Assembly: GCA_902768785.1 (NCBI GenBank)
Contig: CACXMM010000027.1
Span: forward strand, 1-37,065
Length of the DNA stretch: 37,065 nucleotides
Origin: an uncultured Prevotellaceae bacterium
GTDB lineage: Bacteria > Bacteroidota > Bacteroidia > Bacteroidales > Bacteroidaceae
Direction: 5' to 3'
Both the position numbers and the translations under genes were made by a program. Position 1 is the stretch's first letter. Each line of letters begins with the position of its first letter. Shown here piece after piece: positions 6,590 through 15,083 of the stretch. Below the pieces are notes generated by a model, which was given only the letters and a program-made list of their open reading frames with translations, ran no database searches and was not told where the DNA came from.

Positions 6590-7835
6590 GGTCTGAAGGA
6601 ATGAAAGGAATTAATAACAAAGCAAATACACTCACCAAGAGAGCTCTCCACGTAAAGAATATATGCTGCAGGGAATGATTAAACAGACAAAGATACCAGC
6701 AGGGTACGAATAAAGTGACCAGCCACAACCACCCTTTTTGATGCGTCATGGTTCGGTGGGTAACCACATAATAGATCAAGAAAGAAAGGAACAGAAAAAG
6801 GATAAAGGCTATGAAAGGAAAGGCGGGATGAGCAAGAGTCTTCTCACTGATCATCCTGATGAAATCTCCCATCTCCCAAGGTTCACCACCATAATATACT
6901 GTATGTGACAATCTCAAGGCAATATTCTCCTTCACGCTCTCCATCACACTCTCACCCGTCAGCAAAGGTGCCAGGAACCATTTGGTAGTCCAAAGAGAAG
7001 CATAGCCTATGAACCAATAGACACTCATCTTCCATACGCACAGTATTTTTCTTACAGGCTTACGCTCCATAATCCACACCATCAAAGGTAATCCCAAGGT
7101 GATCTGGGGTGTGGTGAGGAAATCCATATAGCTGGTGAAGGCACCGATGACGAAGAATGACAGACAGACATTCTGCTCCTTCTTTCTCACCCAGCTGCTT
7201 TTCATCATCCATAACATTCCGATGAACGCTATATAAAAAGAGGTGGAGAACTGAAGGGCAGAGGGTACAACGGGAAAAGCCACCAACAGCAAGGAAAGCA
7301 TAAATACCCAGGCTATCTTACTACCCTGTCTTTTTAATAACAGGAAGAAAAGATAGATGGCCAAAGAAAACAGAAGAATATAATTGACAATCCGTATTTT
7401 TGAATAATCGAGAAGGAGAAGAAGGGGGCGCAACACCACTTGATAGCCATGCCAGTATCTGCCGTAACTATAGACACCCGTCATCTGGTCACGTCCTTTT
7501 TCTAAAAGCTGTTGTGTCGTCTCAGCCATATTCAGGTAATAACGCGCATCATCATAGTTCTGTGCATACTCGTTCATCATCGCTGCATAGACGGGATGAC
7601 TGCTATCTGCACAGGCATTGATATTCAACATCAGACAATCGGTCATGTTGTCTATCTGCAGCAGATAGATGCCGCCTACCTTTGGCCATATACCCTCCTG
7701 CTGAATAGTCTCCACCGATTGCAGAAGATGATTCCGCAACCAAGAAGCAGGTATGCTGAACACAACCACCAAGGCCGTTGTGAACAGCACACACAACAGG
7801 AGATATGTCTTGAGGAGGGCAATGACTTTCGTCAT
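6552..7835 (-). CDS. polytopic membrane protein paired with GT2, possibly GT-C-like
   Basis: The 427-aa product has a first membrane helix (about 5-28), a large extracytoplasmic segment (about 30-140, with tyrosine-rich AQNYDDARYYLNM and YSYGRYWHGY), then about eight further hydrophobic spans to the C-terminus. A large loop right after the first helix is typical of GT-C lipid-sugar-dependent glycosyltransferases, and the overlapping gene encodes a likely supplier of lipid-linked sugar. No catalytic signature is certain (acidic residues in the first loop exist, but I cannot assign them), so the role is inference. The gene begins 2 bp after nadA ends on the same strand, so the three probably form one transcript. 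Confidence 0.6.
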   Translation of the reverse strand: MTKVIALLKTYLLLCVLFTTALVVVFSIPASWLRNHLLQSVETIQQEGIWPKVGGIYLLQIDNMTDCLMLNINACADSSHPVYAAMMNEYAQNYDDARYYLNMAETTQQLLEKGRDQMTGVYSYGRYWHGYQVVLRPLLLLLDYSKIRIVNYILLFSLAIYLFFLLLKRQGSKIAWVFMLSLLLVAFPVVPSALQFSTSFYIAFIGMLWMMKSSWVRKKEQNVCLSFFVIGAFTSYMDFLTTPQITLGLPLMVWIMERKPVRKILCVWKMSVYWFIGYASLWTTKWFLAPLLTGESVMESVKENIALRLSHTVYYGGEPWEMGDFIRMISEKTLAHPAFPFIAFILFLFLSFLIYYVVTHRTMTHQKGWLWLVTLFVPCWYLCLFNHSLQHIFFTWRALLVSVFALLLIPFIPSDHEKDCRTDSLLQ

Positions 7836-7837
7836 AA

Positions 7838-8860
7838 CTATGACAATTCGAGCATCCTGTTGATCGGCTTCACTGCCTCCTCACGGATTTCTTCGGGTAC
7901 ATCTACACTGGGCCATTCATATTTCAGTGCATTGTAGATTTTCTCCAACGAGTTCATCTTCATGTAATCGCACTCATTACAATGACAGCCCACACCGCCT
8001 TCACTCACTTCCGGCGGAACAGGATAGAAGGTCTTACCACTGCACTGGCGCTCTATTTCATGCAGGATACCCGCTTCTGTAGCAATGATAAACTCTTTCT
8101 TGTCACTCTCCACACAGTATTTTAAAATCACTGCCGTAGATCCCACCACATCAGCCAGGGCAAGAACAGGTCCCTTACACTCAGGATGTGCCAGTACTAC
8201 TGCCTCAGGATGTTCCTCTTTCATTTTGACGATAGCTTCAGGAGAGAAACGTTCATGTACATGACAGCCTCCCTGCCAAAGTAACATATTCCTTCCCGTC
8301 ACTCCATTGATATAACTACCCAGGTTATAGTCGGGGCCGAAGATGATCTTCGCATCCTCAGGGAAGGTATCAATGATCTTCTTGGCATTACCACTGGTGA
8401 CCACCACATCGGTAAGCGCTTTTACGGCAGCTGTGGTATTCACATAACTCACCACCTGATAGCCGGGATGCTCAGCCTTATACTTACGCAGATCCTCCGC
8501 CTTACAACTGTCAGCTAACGAACAGCCGGAATTGAGATCAGGACAAAGCACCAGTTTCTCAGGACATAATATCTTACAGGTTTCTGCCATGAAATGCACA
8601 CCACACATCACGATCACCTTTGCATCCGTCTGGGCAGCTTTCTGTGCCAGTGCCAAAGAGTCACCGATGAAATCTGCTACATTCTGGATTTCTCCTTTTG
8701 TATAATAATGTGCTAAAATCACTGCATCTTTCTCACGGCACAACGCACGGATATTCTCACTCAGTGAAGCGGTATATTCTTCTTTTGATGAGGCATTGAT
8801 GGCTACAGGCTCATCAATATATCCTTTTTTTATCCACTCTTCTTTCAGTTCCATTTTCAT
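7838..8860 (-). CDS. nadA: quinolinate synthase
   Basis: NadA condenses iminoaspartate with dihydroxyacetone phosphate to quinolinate in de novo NAD synthesis; it is a cytoplasmic [4Fe-4S] enzyme. The 340-aa product shows AVILAHYYTKGEIQ (46-59), MCGVHFMAETCKIL with Cys86, the GCSLADSC stretch (112-119), PDYNLG, WQGGCHVHERF, AHPECKGP with Cys228, and the CHCNECDYMKMN motif (292-303). Cys86, Cys228 and one cysteine of the last cluster are the expected cluster ligands. The length is normal. The start may be 8860 or the second ATG at 8854. No nadB or nadC lies in the window; instead the downstream genes are a glycosyltransferase pair. The promoter must lie within the DnaA-box region upstream. Confidence 0.96.
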   Translation of the reverse strand: MKMELKEEWIKKGYIDEPVAINASSKEEYTASLSENIRALCREKDAVILAHYYTKGEIQNVADFIGDSLALAQKAAQTDAKVIVMCGVHFMAETCKILCPEKLVLCPDLNSGCSLADSCKAEDLRKYKAEHPGYQVVSYVNTTAAVKALTDVVVTSGNAKKIIDTFPEDAKIIFGPDYNLGSYINGVTGRNMLLWQGGCHVHERFSPEAIVKMKEEHPEAVVLAHPECKGPVLALADVVGSTAVILKYCVESDKKEFIIATEAGILHEIERQCSGKTFYPVPPEVSEGGVGCHCNECDYMKMNSLEKIYNALKYEWPSVDVPEEIREEAVKPINRMLELS

Positions 8861-8913
8861 TATATTTTTAGTTTTAAAATTTTAAATAAAAGATAAGTAG
8901 TATGATGATAGTT

Positions 8914-9219
8914 TGTGGAAAAGTGGAAAAATAATCCGCAGAATATTTGGATAATTCATTTTCAACATCTTAAAACGGGTTGTCCACATAGACTGTTGAT
9001 TTAGAATTCTTCATTCTCAGATGATTACGTTACTTATCCACAATATGCTCAATCGGTGCAAAATTAATAAGTTTATATTTTTTCTCCAATGAAAAACGTG
9101 GAAAACTTCATGAAAACCGTCAAATAAAAAGTGAATAATTCACACTTTAAATGTTTAAATCTAATGGTATGTGGATATTCACCAAGTTATGAGACAGGTT
9201 ATCCACAGAGTTATCCACA
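8914..9219. other. cluster of DnaA boxes in an AT-rich gene-free stretch; candidate oriC or DnaA regulatory site
   Basis: Exact matches to TTWTNCACA occur at 9034-9042, 9199-9207 and 9211-9219 (+, all TTATCCACA) and 8914-8922 (-, TTTTCCACA). One-mismatch boxes occur at 8980-8988 (TTGTCCACA), 9136-9144, 9097-9105 (-) and 9170-9178 (-). Chance expectation for exact matches on both strands in 360 bp is about 0.02. Between the boxes lies a very AT-rich run (about 9060-9090), which could serve as an unwinding element, and a 13-bp palindrome GTGAATAATTCAC (9131-9143). The whole 8861-9223 interval holds no credible ORF. Genes on both sides are on the minus strand, so gene orientation does not show the divergence expected at an origin; a DnaA-titrating or nadA-regulating site is the alternative. 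Confidence 0.65.
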
Positions 9220-9223
9220 GTTT

Positions 9224-10189
9224 TTACTCAAAGGGTGCGGCATTCACACAACGGAGATTTTTCTCCAATTGTGTCACGCTGCTGGCGCCCACCAGTACGG
9301 AGGTGACACCCTTCTGGGCAAGAATCCATGCCAGAGCCATTTCTGCCAGTGATTCATGACGCTGTGCTGCCTGTTCATTCCATTCACGAAGTTGCTGTAG
9401 TAAGTCATCCGTGAGCATCTCCGACTTCAGGAAATGTTCCTTCGCCATTCTGCTGTCTTTGGGAATACCGTTCAGGTAACGGTCGGTAAGTAATCCTTGT
9501 GCCAACGGAGAGAAGGAGATAAAACCGATGCCATGTTGGTGACAATAGTCGAGGATTCCCTGTTTCTGTGGTTCACGATCCAGCATATTCAGTTTATCCT
9601 GGAAAATCAACAGGGGGACATCACGTGACCGCAGATATTCATCAGCAAATTTGAGAGCTTCCAACGGCCAGCGGGAGATACCTATATATAATGCCTTCCC
9701 TGCTCTGACGATATCCACCAGGGCTTGGAGTGTCTCTTCCATCGGAGTATTGGGATCGAAGCGATGACTATAGAAAAGATCAACATAATCGAGGTGCATC
9801 CGTTTCAATGACTGGTCGATACTGGCCATGAGGTATTTGCGTGAACCCCATTCTCCATAGGGCCCAGGCCACATATCATAGCCTGCCTTGGTGGAGATAA
9901 ACAGTTCATCACGATAGGGACGGAAGGTATCATCCATCAATCTGCCCATGGTCTCCTCAGCACTGCCATATACAGGACCGTAGTTATTGGCAAGATCGAA
10001 GTGGGTGACACCATGATCGAAGGCGTAGCGTGTGATCTCACGACTTCTCTCATAGGGATCCACACTACCGAAGTTATGCCAGAAACCAAGACTCACTTGT
10101 GGGAGAAAGACACCGCTTCTGCCACAGCGGGTATAATGCATTCCGTTTTCATAACGGGTAGGATCGGCTTGATAAGGGGGAAGGATCAT
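9224..10189 (-). CDS. aldo/keto reductase of the YghZ (glyceraldehyde 3-phosphate reductase) type
   Basis: The 321-aa product matches the YghZ branch of NADPH-dependent aldo/keto reductases: SLGFWHNFG (33-41), HFDLANNYGP (63-72), ISTKAGYDMWPGPYG (98-112), SRKYLMASIDQSLKRM and DLFYSHR (137-143). The catalytic tetrad would be D65, Y70, K101 and H142. NADP-binding residues fit SFSPLAQGLLTDRYL and the late SVLVGASSVTQLEKN. E. coli YghZ, as I recall it, has about 25 more residues after the point where this protein stops (NAAPFE), so the C-terminus is short. The stop codon lies 5 bp from the last DnaA box. The gene is 32 bp downstream of ispG on the same strand. Proteins of this type reduce small aldehydes; the in vivo substrate here is unknown. 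Confidence 0.88.
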   Translation of the reverse strand: MILPPYQADPTRYENGMHYTRCGRSGVFLPQVSLGFWHNFGSVDPYERSREITRYAFDHGVTHFDLANNYGPVYGSAEETMGRLMDDTFRPYRDELFISTKAGYDMWPGPYGEWGSRKYLMASIDQSLKRMHLDYVDLFYSHRFDPNTPMEETLQALVDIVRAGKALYIGISRWPLEALKFADEYLRSRDVPLLIFQDKLNMLDREPQKQGILDYCHQHGIGFISFSPLAQGLLTDRYLNGIPKDSRMAKEHFLKSEMLTDDLLQQLREWNEQAAQRHESLAEMALAWILAQKGVTSVLVGASSVTQLEKNLRCVNAAPFE

Positions 10190-10221
10190 GTTATTGATAT
10201 TTATAAGGTAAGTAAAAAGTA

Positions 10222-11646
10222 TTATTGAGGTGATGCTTCAGGGTGATCTTTGTAGATGAGTTCCAGAAGGCGTTCTACCGCTTCTTCCTCGGGAATGTTT
10301 TTCAGAACACACTCCTTGCTGCGATAGAGGGATATCTTTCCACGTGCCGCACCGACATAACCATAGTCGGCATCTGCCATCTCACCAGGACCATTCACGA
10401 TACAGCCCATGATACCGATCTTCAGACCGACAAGATGTTGGGTGGCACGCTTGATACGGGCAATGGTGTCTTGTAAATTATATAAGGTACGACCGCATCC
10501 AGGACAAGAGATATATTCTGTCTTGGTGAATTTGATACGTGCAGCCTGAAGGATCGCATCGGCAAGGATGACGGCTTGTTCAGGATGGAGAAGCGGGGAA
10601 TGGATTTCCAACTTTGTAGCCTGACGGTCGATTAACAGGGAACCGGCAGCCATGGCGGCCTTTAACTGCAGTGTTTCATAGTTGGGGGCATCGAGATAGA
10701 GATGTAAGGTATCGTCTTCGATATACATCCGTTCTCCATGACCCTCTTTCTGTATAGGCAGGGGAAGGATACCTTTTTCTACAAAGTCAACCAGTTGACG
10801 GGCCACGGGTATTTCCTTTTCCGGTTCCTCAGAGAGAGACACACGGATGGTATCACCGATTCCTTCCGTCAGCAGTGCTCCGATGCCCACGGCACTCTTG
10901 ATTCGTCCGTCTTCTCCTTCTCCAGCTTCGGTAACACCCAGGTGCAATGGATAATGCATATCTTCCTGGTCCATAGCCTTCACCAACAGACGTACCGACT
11001 GTACCATGACCACCGTATTCGAGGCTTTGATGCTGATGACTACATTGCTGAAGTGTTCTTTCCTGCAGATACGCAAAAACTCCAGACAACTCTCCACAAT
11101 ACCTTCAGGGGTGTCACCATAGCGGCTCATGATACGATCCGACAAGCTGCCGTGGTTCACACCGATACGAATGGCAGTATGATGCTCCTTACAAATATTC
11201 AGGAAGGGCACGAGCTGCCGTTCTATTTTCTTCAGTTCCTCTGCATACTCCTCGTCGGTGTATTCGAGATGCTTGAAGGTACGACCGGGATCCACATAGT
11301 TTCCCGGATTGATTCTCACCTTCTCACAATAATGGGCAGCCACATCAGCCACTTTTGCGTTGAAATGAACATCCGCCACCAGGGGAGTATGATATCCTCT
11401 TTGTCGCAAAGCCTCACTGATATTCTTCATGTTCTCGGCCTCTCGAGTACCTTGGGTAGTGAGTCTGACAAGTTCTCCACCTGCCTCAATGATCCGGATA
11501 GCCTGTTCCACACAAGCCTCGGTATCCATGGTATTGGTGGTGGTCATCGACTGGATACGGATGGGATTGTCACCACCCATCTGGAGATTTCCTACCTGAA
11601 CGACAGATGAGTGGCGCCGCTGATAAGTAGTTTTCATGGAAGCCAT
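10222..11646 (-). CDS. ispG: 4-hydroxy-3-methylbut-2-en-1-yl diphosphate synthase (GcpE)
   Basis: IspG makes HMBPP from MEcPP in the MEP isoprenoid pathway. The 474-aa product has the TIM barrel (IRIQSMTTTNTMD, LVADVHFN, KVRINPGNYVD, AIRIGVNHGSL, PLHLGVTEAGEG) and the C-terminal [4Fe-4S] domain with Cys381, Cys384 and Cys415 in ISCPGCGRT and GIMGCIVNGPGEM. E422 is the usual cluster-ligating glutamate. Between the barrel and the cluster domain lies a segment of about 80 residues (295-372). E. coli IspG (372 aa) lacks this, and from memory many Bacteroidota versions carry a far larger insert (about 600 aa in total), so this looks like a reduced form. It is separated by 1 bp from purE; that pairing is common in the phylum. 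Confidence 0.96.
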   Translation of the reverse strand: MASMKTTYQRRHSSVVQVGNLQMGGDNPIRIQSMTTTNTMDTEACVEQAIRIIEAGGELVRLTTQGTREAENMKNISEALRQRGYHTPLVADVHFNAKVADVAAHYCEKVRINPGNYVDPGRTFKHLEYTDEEYAEELKKIERQLVPFLNICKEHHTAIRIGVNHGSLSDRIMSRYGDTPEGIVESCLEFLRICRKEHFSNVVISIKASNTVVMVQSVRLLVKAMDQEDMHYPLHLGVTEAGEGEDGRIKSAVGIGALLTEGIGDTIRVSLSEEPEKEIPVARQLVDFVEKGILPLPIQKEGHGERMYIEDDTLHLYLDAPNYETLQLKAAMAAGSLLIDRQATKLEIHSPLLHPEQAVILADAILQAARIKFTKTEYISCPGCGRTLYNLQDTIARIKRATQHLVGLKIGIMGCIVNGPGEMADADYGYVGAARGKISLYRSKECVLKNIPEEEAVERLLELIYKDHPEASPQ

Positions 11647-11647
11647 A

Positions 11648-12157
11648 CTAATTGGTCTTATAGGTATATTTCACTTCTGACAGGTCTTTGTTGGCCTTTT
11701 CAATCTTTGCACCCAGTCCTTTCTTGTATTCTTCCATCTTCTGGGCAAGAACGGCATCGGCTAAGGACATCATCTCACAGGCTAAGATGGCAGCATTCAT
11801 GGCACCGTTGATGGCCACTGTGGCTACAGGAATGCCCGGAGGCATCTGCAGGATACTGTACAGGGCATCCACACCGTCGAGGACACTGCCTTTGATAGGA
11901 ACGCCAATGACGGGTAAGGTAGTACTGGCGGCAATCACTCCCGGTAAGGCGGCGGCCATACCGGCACCGGCAATAATCACCTGAATACCCCGTGTCTTTG
12001 CCGTCTTGGCAAATTGTTCCACGGCATCAGGTGTGCGGTGAGCAGAGAGTGCATTGACTTCGAACGGTACTTGCATATCGTCGAGGAATTTCATGGCTTT
12101 TTCCATGACAGGCAGATCACTTGTGCTGCCCATGATGATACTTACTTTTGGAGACAT
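11648..12157 (-). CDS. purE: N5-carboxyaminoimidazole ribonucleotide mutase
   Basis: PurE converts N5-CAIR to CAIR in purine synthesis and acts as a cytosolic octamer. The 169-aa length is normal. VSIIMGSTSDLPVM (5-18) is the phosphate-binding loop, NALSAHRTPD carries the catalytic His40, and IIAGAGMAAALPGVIAA plus PVIGVPIKGS complete the active site. No purK is visible in the window. The gene lies 29 bp downstream of the PAP2-like gene and 1 bp upstream of ispG, so it is part of the rpoN-led minus-strand cluster. Confidence 0.96.
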   Translation of the reverse strand: MSPKVSIIMGSTSDLPVMEKAMKFLDDMQVPFEVNALSAHRTPDAVEQFAKTAKTRGIQVIIAGAGMAAALPGVIAASTTLPVIGVPIKGSVLDGVDALYSILQMPPGIPVATVAINGAMNAAILACEMMSLADAVLAQKMEEYKKGLGAKIEKANKDLSEVKYTYKTN

Positions 12158-12186
12158 GCTGATATTTTTTATATATTGAATACGGA

Positions 12187-12804
12187 TTAAAAACGAAGTA
12201 CAGTGAAGAAGGCAAGGACGAATCCTAAAAGGAATCCCGTCACTACTTGTGAAAGGGAGTGCTGACGGAGTATCATCCTACTGGTACCCAATACACCTGC
12301 CACCACAATGACGACACATAACCACCATACTGGGTTGAAGGAGAACATCCCTGAGAAGGCTATCAATGCTCCTGCCACACCACCGATGGCTGCCGTATGC
12401 GTACTGATCTTCCAGAACAGGTTGATCATGGCACATACCACCTGAATGGCAAGGGCTGCCACAATGATGCTACTCATGAAATGCGGGATGTGCAACAGGT
12501 TCATGATATAGTAACACAGGAAATAACAGACGATGGAGATAATATAAGGAATCATACGGCGCTCCTTATAGCCAAGCTCCAGTAACGACCACCCCTGGTA
12601 CTTGCGATAGAAATGGATGAGCCATGCCGGCAGAAGGACGGTGCACAGATATACAATGCCCAGCACCGATAGTTTATATCCCATGGGCAGTACACTCATA
12701 TAACTGAAGATGAACAGGAATATGAGTCCGACAATAGCCAGATAGAACGGGTGGAAGATAGCACTCAGCACCCGTGCTGCGAAGATGATGTCTCTTTCTC
12801 TCAA
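12187..12804 (-). CDS. PAP2-superfamily-like integral membrane protein, catalytic motifs degenerate
   Basis: About six membrane helices are visible. The region KISTHTAAIGGVAGALIAFS corresponds in position to the PSGH motif of PAP2 phosphatases, and RMILRQHSLSQVVTGFLLG to the SR-x5-H-x3-D motif, but the expected Asp and the first KXXXXXXRP motif are not clear, so phosphatase activity is doubtful. The longest ORF begins at an ATG at 12909, but that would overlap the rpoN 3' end by 80 bp. An in-frame TTG at 12804 (product beginning LRERDIIFAARVLSAIFHPF, with Met as initiator) removes the overlap and is preferred; no ATG lies between. It is likely cotranscribed with rpoN and purE. Confidence 0.7.
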   Translation of the reverse strand: MRERDIIFAARVLSAIFHPFYLAIVGLIFLFIFSYMSVLPMGYKLSVLGIVYLCTVLLPAWLIHFYRKYQGWSLLELGYKERRMIPYIISIVCYFLCYYIMNLLHIPHFMSSIIVAALAIQVVCAMINLFWKISTHTAAIGGVAGALIAFSGMFSFNPVWWLCVVIVVAGVLGTSRMILRQHSLSQVVTGFLLGFVLAFFTVLRF

Positions 12805-12829
12805 TTTCTCTTTAATTAGATTCTTTCCC

Positions 12830-14323
12830 TCAATTGTTCTTTCTGAACCGTGCAATGGGGATACCCAGCTGCTCACGGTATTTGGCCACGGTACGCCGTG
12901 CGATGGCATAACCTTGCTTCTTCATCTCTTGTGCTAACTGATCGTCATTCAGAGGTTTCTTCGGATCCTCTCCTTTTATCATCTCATGCAGTACTGCCTT
13001 CAGCTTCCGCGTTGACAGTTCCTCACCGCTCTCGGTCTTCACTCCTTCACTGAAGAAATGACGAAGACGGAAGATTCCCCAGCGTGTCTGCGCATATTTG
13101 GAGTTGCAGACACGTGACACCGTACTGATATCCAAGCCTGTACGTTCCGCGATATCTTTCAATACCATCGGCTTCAGGTCGTTTTCATCTCCTTCCAAGA
13201 AGAACGGACGTTGTAAGTCGATGATGGTTTTCATGGTGATATATAAAGTATGTCGACGTTGTTTGACGGCATCAATATATCCTTTGGCACGTTCCACTTT
13301 CTCGCGGGCATAGAGCAGAGCCTGCTTGTCTTGTCGTGACATACTCTGCTTATTGTCCTGATATCCTTTCAGCAGGTTGGTGAAGGAGGGTGATACATAT
13401 AAGTCAGGCACACGACCTTTGTTGATATAGAACGAGATGGTGCCGTCGTCGTTGGTGTCCACCACGAAGTCGGGCGTGATCTGCTGAAGATTCCTCCCTT
13501 CAGTCTCACCCATTGAGGAGCCTGGTTTGGGGTTGAGTTTCAGAATCTCTGTCTGTACTTGATTCAAGACTTCCTCAGAGAGGTTCAGATGTTCTTTGAT
13601 ACGACCCCATTGTTTGTTCATGAACTCCTTGAAGTAATGGGTGATCACCTCCTGCATCCATCGTCTGACAGGAGTGTCAGGACGACGTTCGATCTGTAAT
13701 AACAGACATTCCTTCAACGAGCGGGCACCGATGCCTGCAGGGTCGAAGCCTTGTAAGAGGGTAAGGATCTCCTCCACTTCCTTTTCCGAGACATCCATGG
13801 AGTGGAAGATGGCCAGCTCGTCTGCAATGGTATCAAGGTGTTTCCGCAGGATGCCGTCATTGTCAAGAGAACCAATCAGATATTCCATGATATCCTGTTG
13901 GTGAGTCGTCAGCTCCGTCTCGCGCATCTGCTCTTTCAGCTGATCATAGAAAGAGCGCTGGTCACCATAGGTGATCTCCTCTAATTCCGCACTACTGGTA
14001 TAATACTTATTCCATTCTGGTTCGGGCATTTCATCATCACCTCCCATATTCTGCAAGGCAGTATCCAGGGCATCGGCACGTTCCTCCCGTTCCAGGCTCT
14101 CCTCGTACGACTCAGCGAGATCGCTCTCACTGCTCTCTGTCATCTCGGCATCTTCCGATGGGGTGGTCTCCAAGGCAGGATTGTCATCAATCTCTGCCTG
14201 TACGCTTTGTTCAAGTTCAGCCAAAGGCATCTCCAACAGTCTTACTTGCAGCATCTGCTGTTGGGTAAGCCGTTGTTGCTGGATCAGTTTCTGATCCTGT
14301 GTCTGAACAAGTCTCTGCGCCAT
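12830..14323 (-). CDS. rpoN: RNA polymerase sigma-54 factor
   Basis: The 497-aa product has region I, rich in glutamine and leucine (QKLIQQQRLTQQQMLQVRLL), an acidic region II (about 55-95), the core-binding region (DPAGIGARSLKECLLLQ), and the DNA-binding part with an HTH (DIAERTGLDISTVSRV) and the RpoN box ARRTVAKYRE (475-484). It directs core polymerase to -24/-12 promoters and needs an AAA+ activator; none is encoded in this window. It begins 8 bp after the DUF gene upstream and ends before the PAP2-like gene, all on the minus strand, with a shared promoter at 14996-15026. Confidence 0.97.
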   Translation of the reverse strand: MAQRLVQTQDQKLIQQQRLTQQQMLQVRLLEMPLAELEQSVQAEIDDNPALETTPSEDAEMTESSESDLAESYEESLEREERADALDTALQNMGGDDEMPEPEWNKYYTSSAELEEITYGDQRSFYDQLKEQMRETELTTHQQDIMEYLIGSLDNDGILRKHLDTIADELAIFHSMDVSEKEVEEILTLLQGFDPAGIGARSLKECLLLQIERRPDTPVRRWMQEVITHYFKEFMNKQWGRIKEHLNLSEEVLNQVQTEILKLNPKPGSSMGETEGRNLQQITPDFVVDTNDDGTISFYINKGRVPDLYVSPSFTNLLKGYQDNKQSMSRQDKQALLYAREKVERAKGYIDAVKQRRHTLYITMKTIIDLQRPFFLEGDENDLKPMVLKDIAERTGLDISTVSRVCNSKYAQTRWGIFRLRHFFSEGVKTESGEELSTRKLKAVLHEMIKGEDPKKPLNDDQLAQEMKKQGYAIARRTVAKYREQLGIPIARFRKNN

Positions 14324-14331
14324 ATCTTCTC

Positions 14332-14979
14332 CTATCTAAAATACTCTTTCATCTGTGCTGCCAAAGCGCACAGCTTCTCAGGACTATCGTTTCCGAATCG
14401 TTGCCACATTTTCTGGCAGGGCATCATCAAGGGACTGAGGATGATTTCCGAACGGTTCAGATAAGGATCACAGATCTGATAGATATCCATGATCTCCACG
14501 ATCTCAGCGGGTTTCATCTTGATGAGTTTACCCAACTCCTGAATTTCCGGAGTCTCCACTACCATCGTATTGGGTGTCAGACGGAAATAGAGGTCGAGAA
14601 TCATCAGTAACATCACGGGTTTAATCGTCTCGTCCTCTGGCAGTGGTTTGAAGTCGAGTTCCCATGACTCCACCGTTTCCACCCCCTGGTAGAAAGCGTC
14701 GGCACTGTTGAACCCTTTCATCTGACGGAGCATGCGTACACCTTTGGCAAGTTTCTTCGGACTATTTCCATATTTCTCCCAGAGCCGTTCCATACGCGGC
14801 GTGTCCAGCTGCCGTAGCTTGAACATCTGCTCATAGAGGAATTGCGGCGGGATATGCAACTCCAGACCTAATTCCACCAAGGGACGTGAATACAAGGGTT
14901 TCACACCTTCTGGTTTTTTCAGATACAGCTGCATCAATAGCAGCCAGTATTCATCCTGCCATAACGAATGCTTTGCCAT
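14332..14979 (-). CDS. conserved protein of unknown function upstream of rpoN
   Basis: The 215-aa product, read from the ATG at 14979 (MAKHSLWQDEYWLLLMQLYL), is all-helical by composition, soluble, and contains repeated leucine-rich stretches (KPVMLLMILDLYFRLTP, ELGKLIKMKPAEIVEIMDIY). The ORF is open 52 codons further upstream, but that extension would run through the promoter and the rubredoxin terminator and is rejected. A consensus promoter puts the transcription start about 13 nt before the ATG. The family looks Bacteroidota-specific and tied to rpoN by position, but I cannot name a function; a role in sigma-54 assembly or regulation is only a guess from coupling (8-bp gap). Confidence 0.7.
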   Translation of the reverse strand: MAKHSLWQDEYWLLLMQLYLKKPEGVKPLYSRPLVELGLELHIPPQFLYEQMFKLRQLDTPRMERLWEKYGNSPKKLAKGVRMLRQMKGFNSADAFYQGVETVESWELDFKPLPEDETIKPVMLLMILDLYFRLTPNTMVVETPEIQELGKLIKMKPAEIVEIMDIYQICDPYLNRSEIILSPLMMPCQKMWQRFGNDSPEKLCALAAQMKEYFR

Positions 14980-14995
14980 ACTTTTTTGTTTTGTG

Positions 14996-15026
14996 CAAAG
15001 ATACAAAGAAGTGAGAGAAGTACAAA
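14996..15026 (-). promoter_or_regulatory. promoter of the DUF-rpoN-PAP2-purE-ispG-AKR cluster
   Basis: On the minus strand TTTTG (TTG at 15025-15023) is followed after 19 nt by TATCTTTG (15003-14996), an exact Bacteroidota consensus. The predicted start site leaves a leader of only about 13 nt before the ATG at 14979. Confidence 0.75.
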
Positions 15027-15036
15027 ATAAAATATG

Positions 15037-15069
15037 AAAAAAAGAGCATCTCCTATGGGGAAATGCTCT
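15037..15069 (-). terminator. intrinsic terminator after rubredoxin
   Basis: On the minus strand AGAGCAT (15069-15063) pairs with ATGCTCT (15049-15043), with two further inner G-C pairs. Seven T follow (15043-15037). It closes the DUF4254-GT9-rubredoxin unit and insulates the next promoter. Confidence 0.8.
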
Positions 15070-15083
15070 CATAGAGGGGAAGT

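Noticed and set aside
10738-11610. 290-aa plus-strand ORF
   Set aside because: Fully antisense to ispG, which has all its catalytic motifs; the antisense product has no recognisable features.
12805-12909. ATG start of the PAP2-like gene inside rpoN
   Set aside because: It needs an 80-bp same-strand overlap and gives a Trp/Pro/Ser-rich start that reads as shifted rpoN sequence; the TTG at 12804 was preferred, though not proven.
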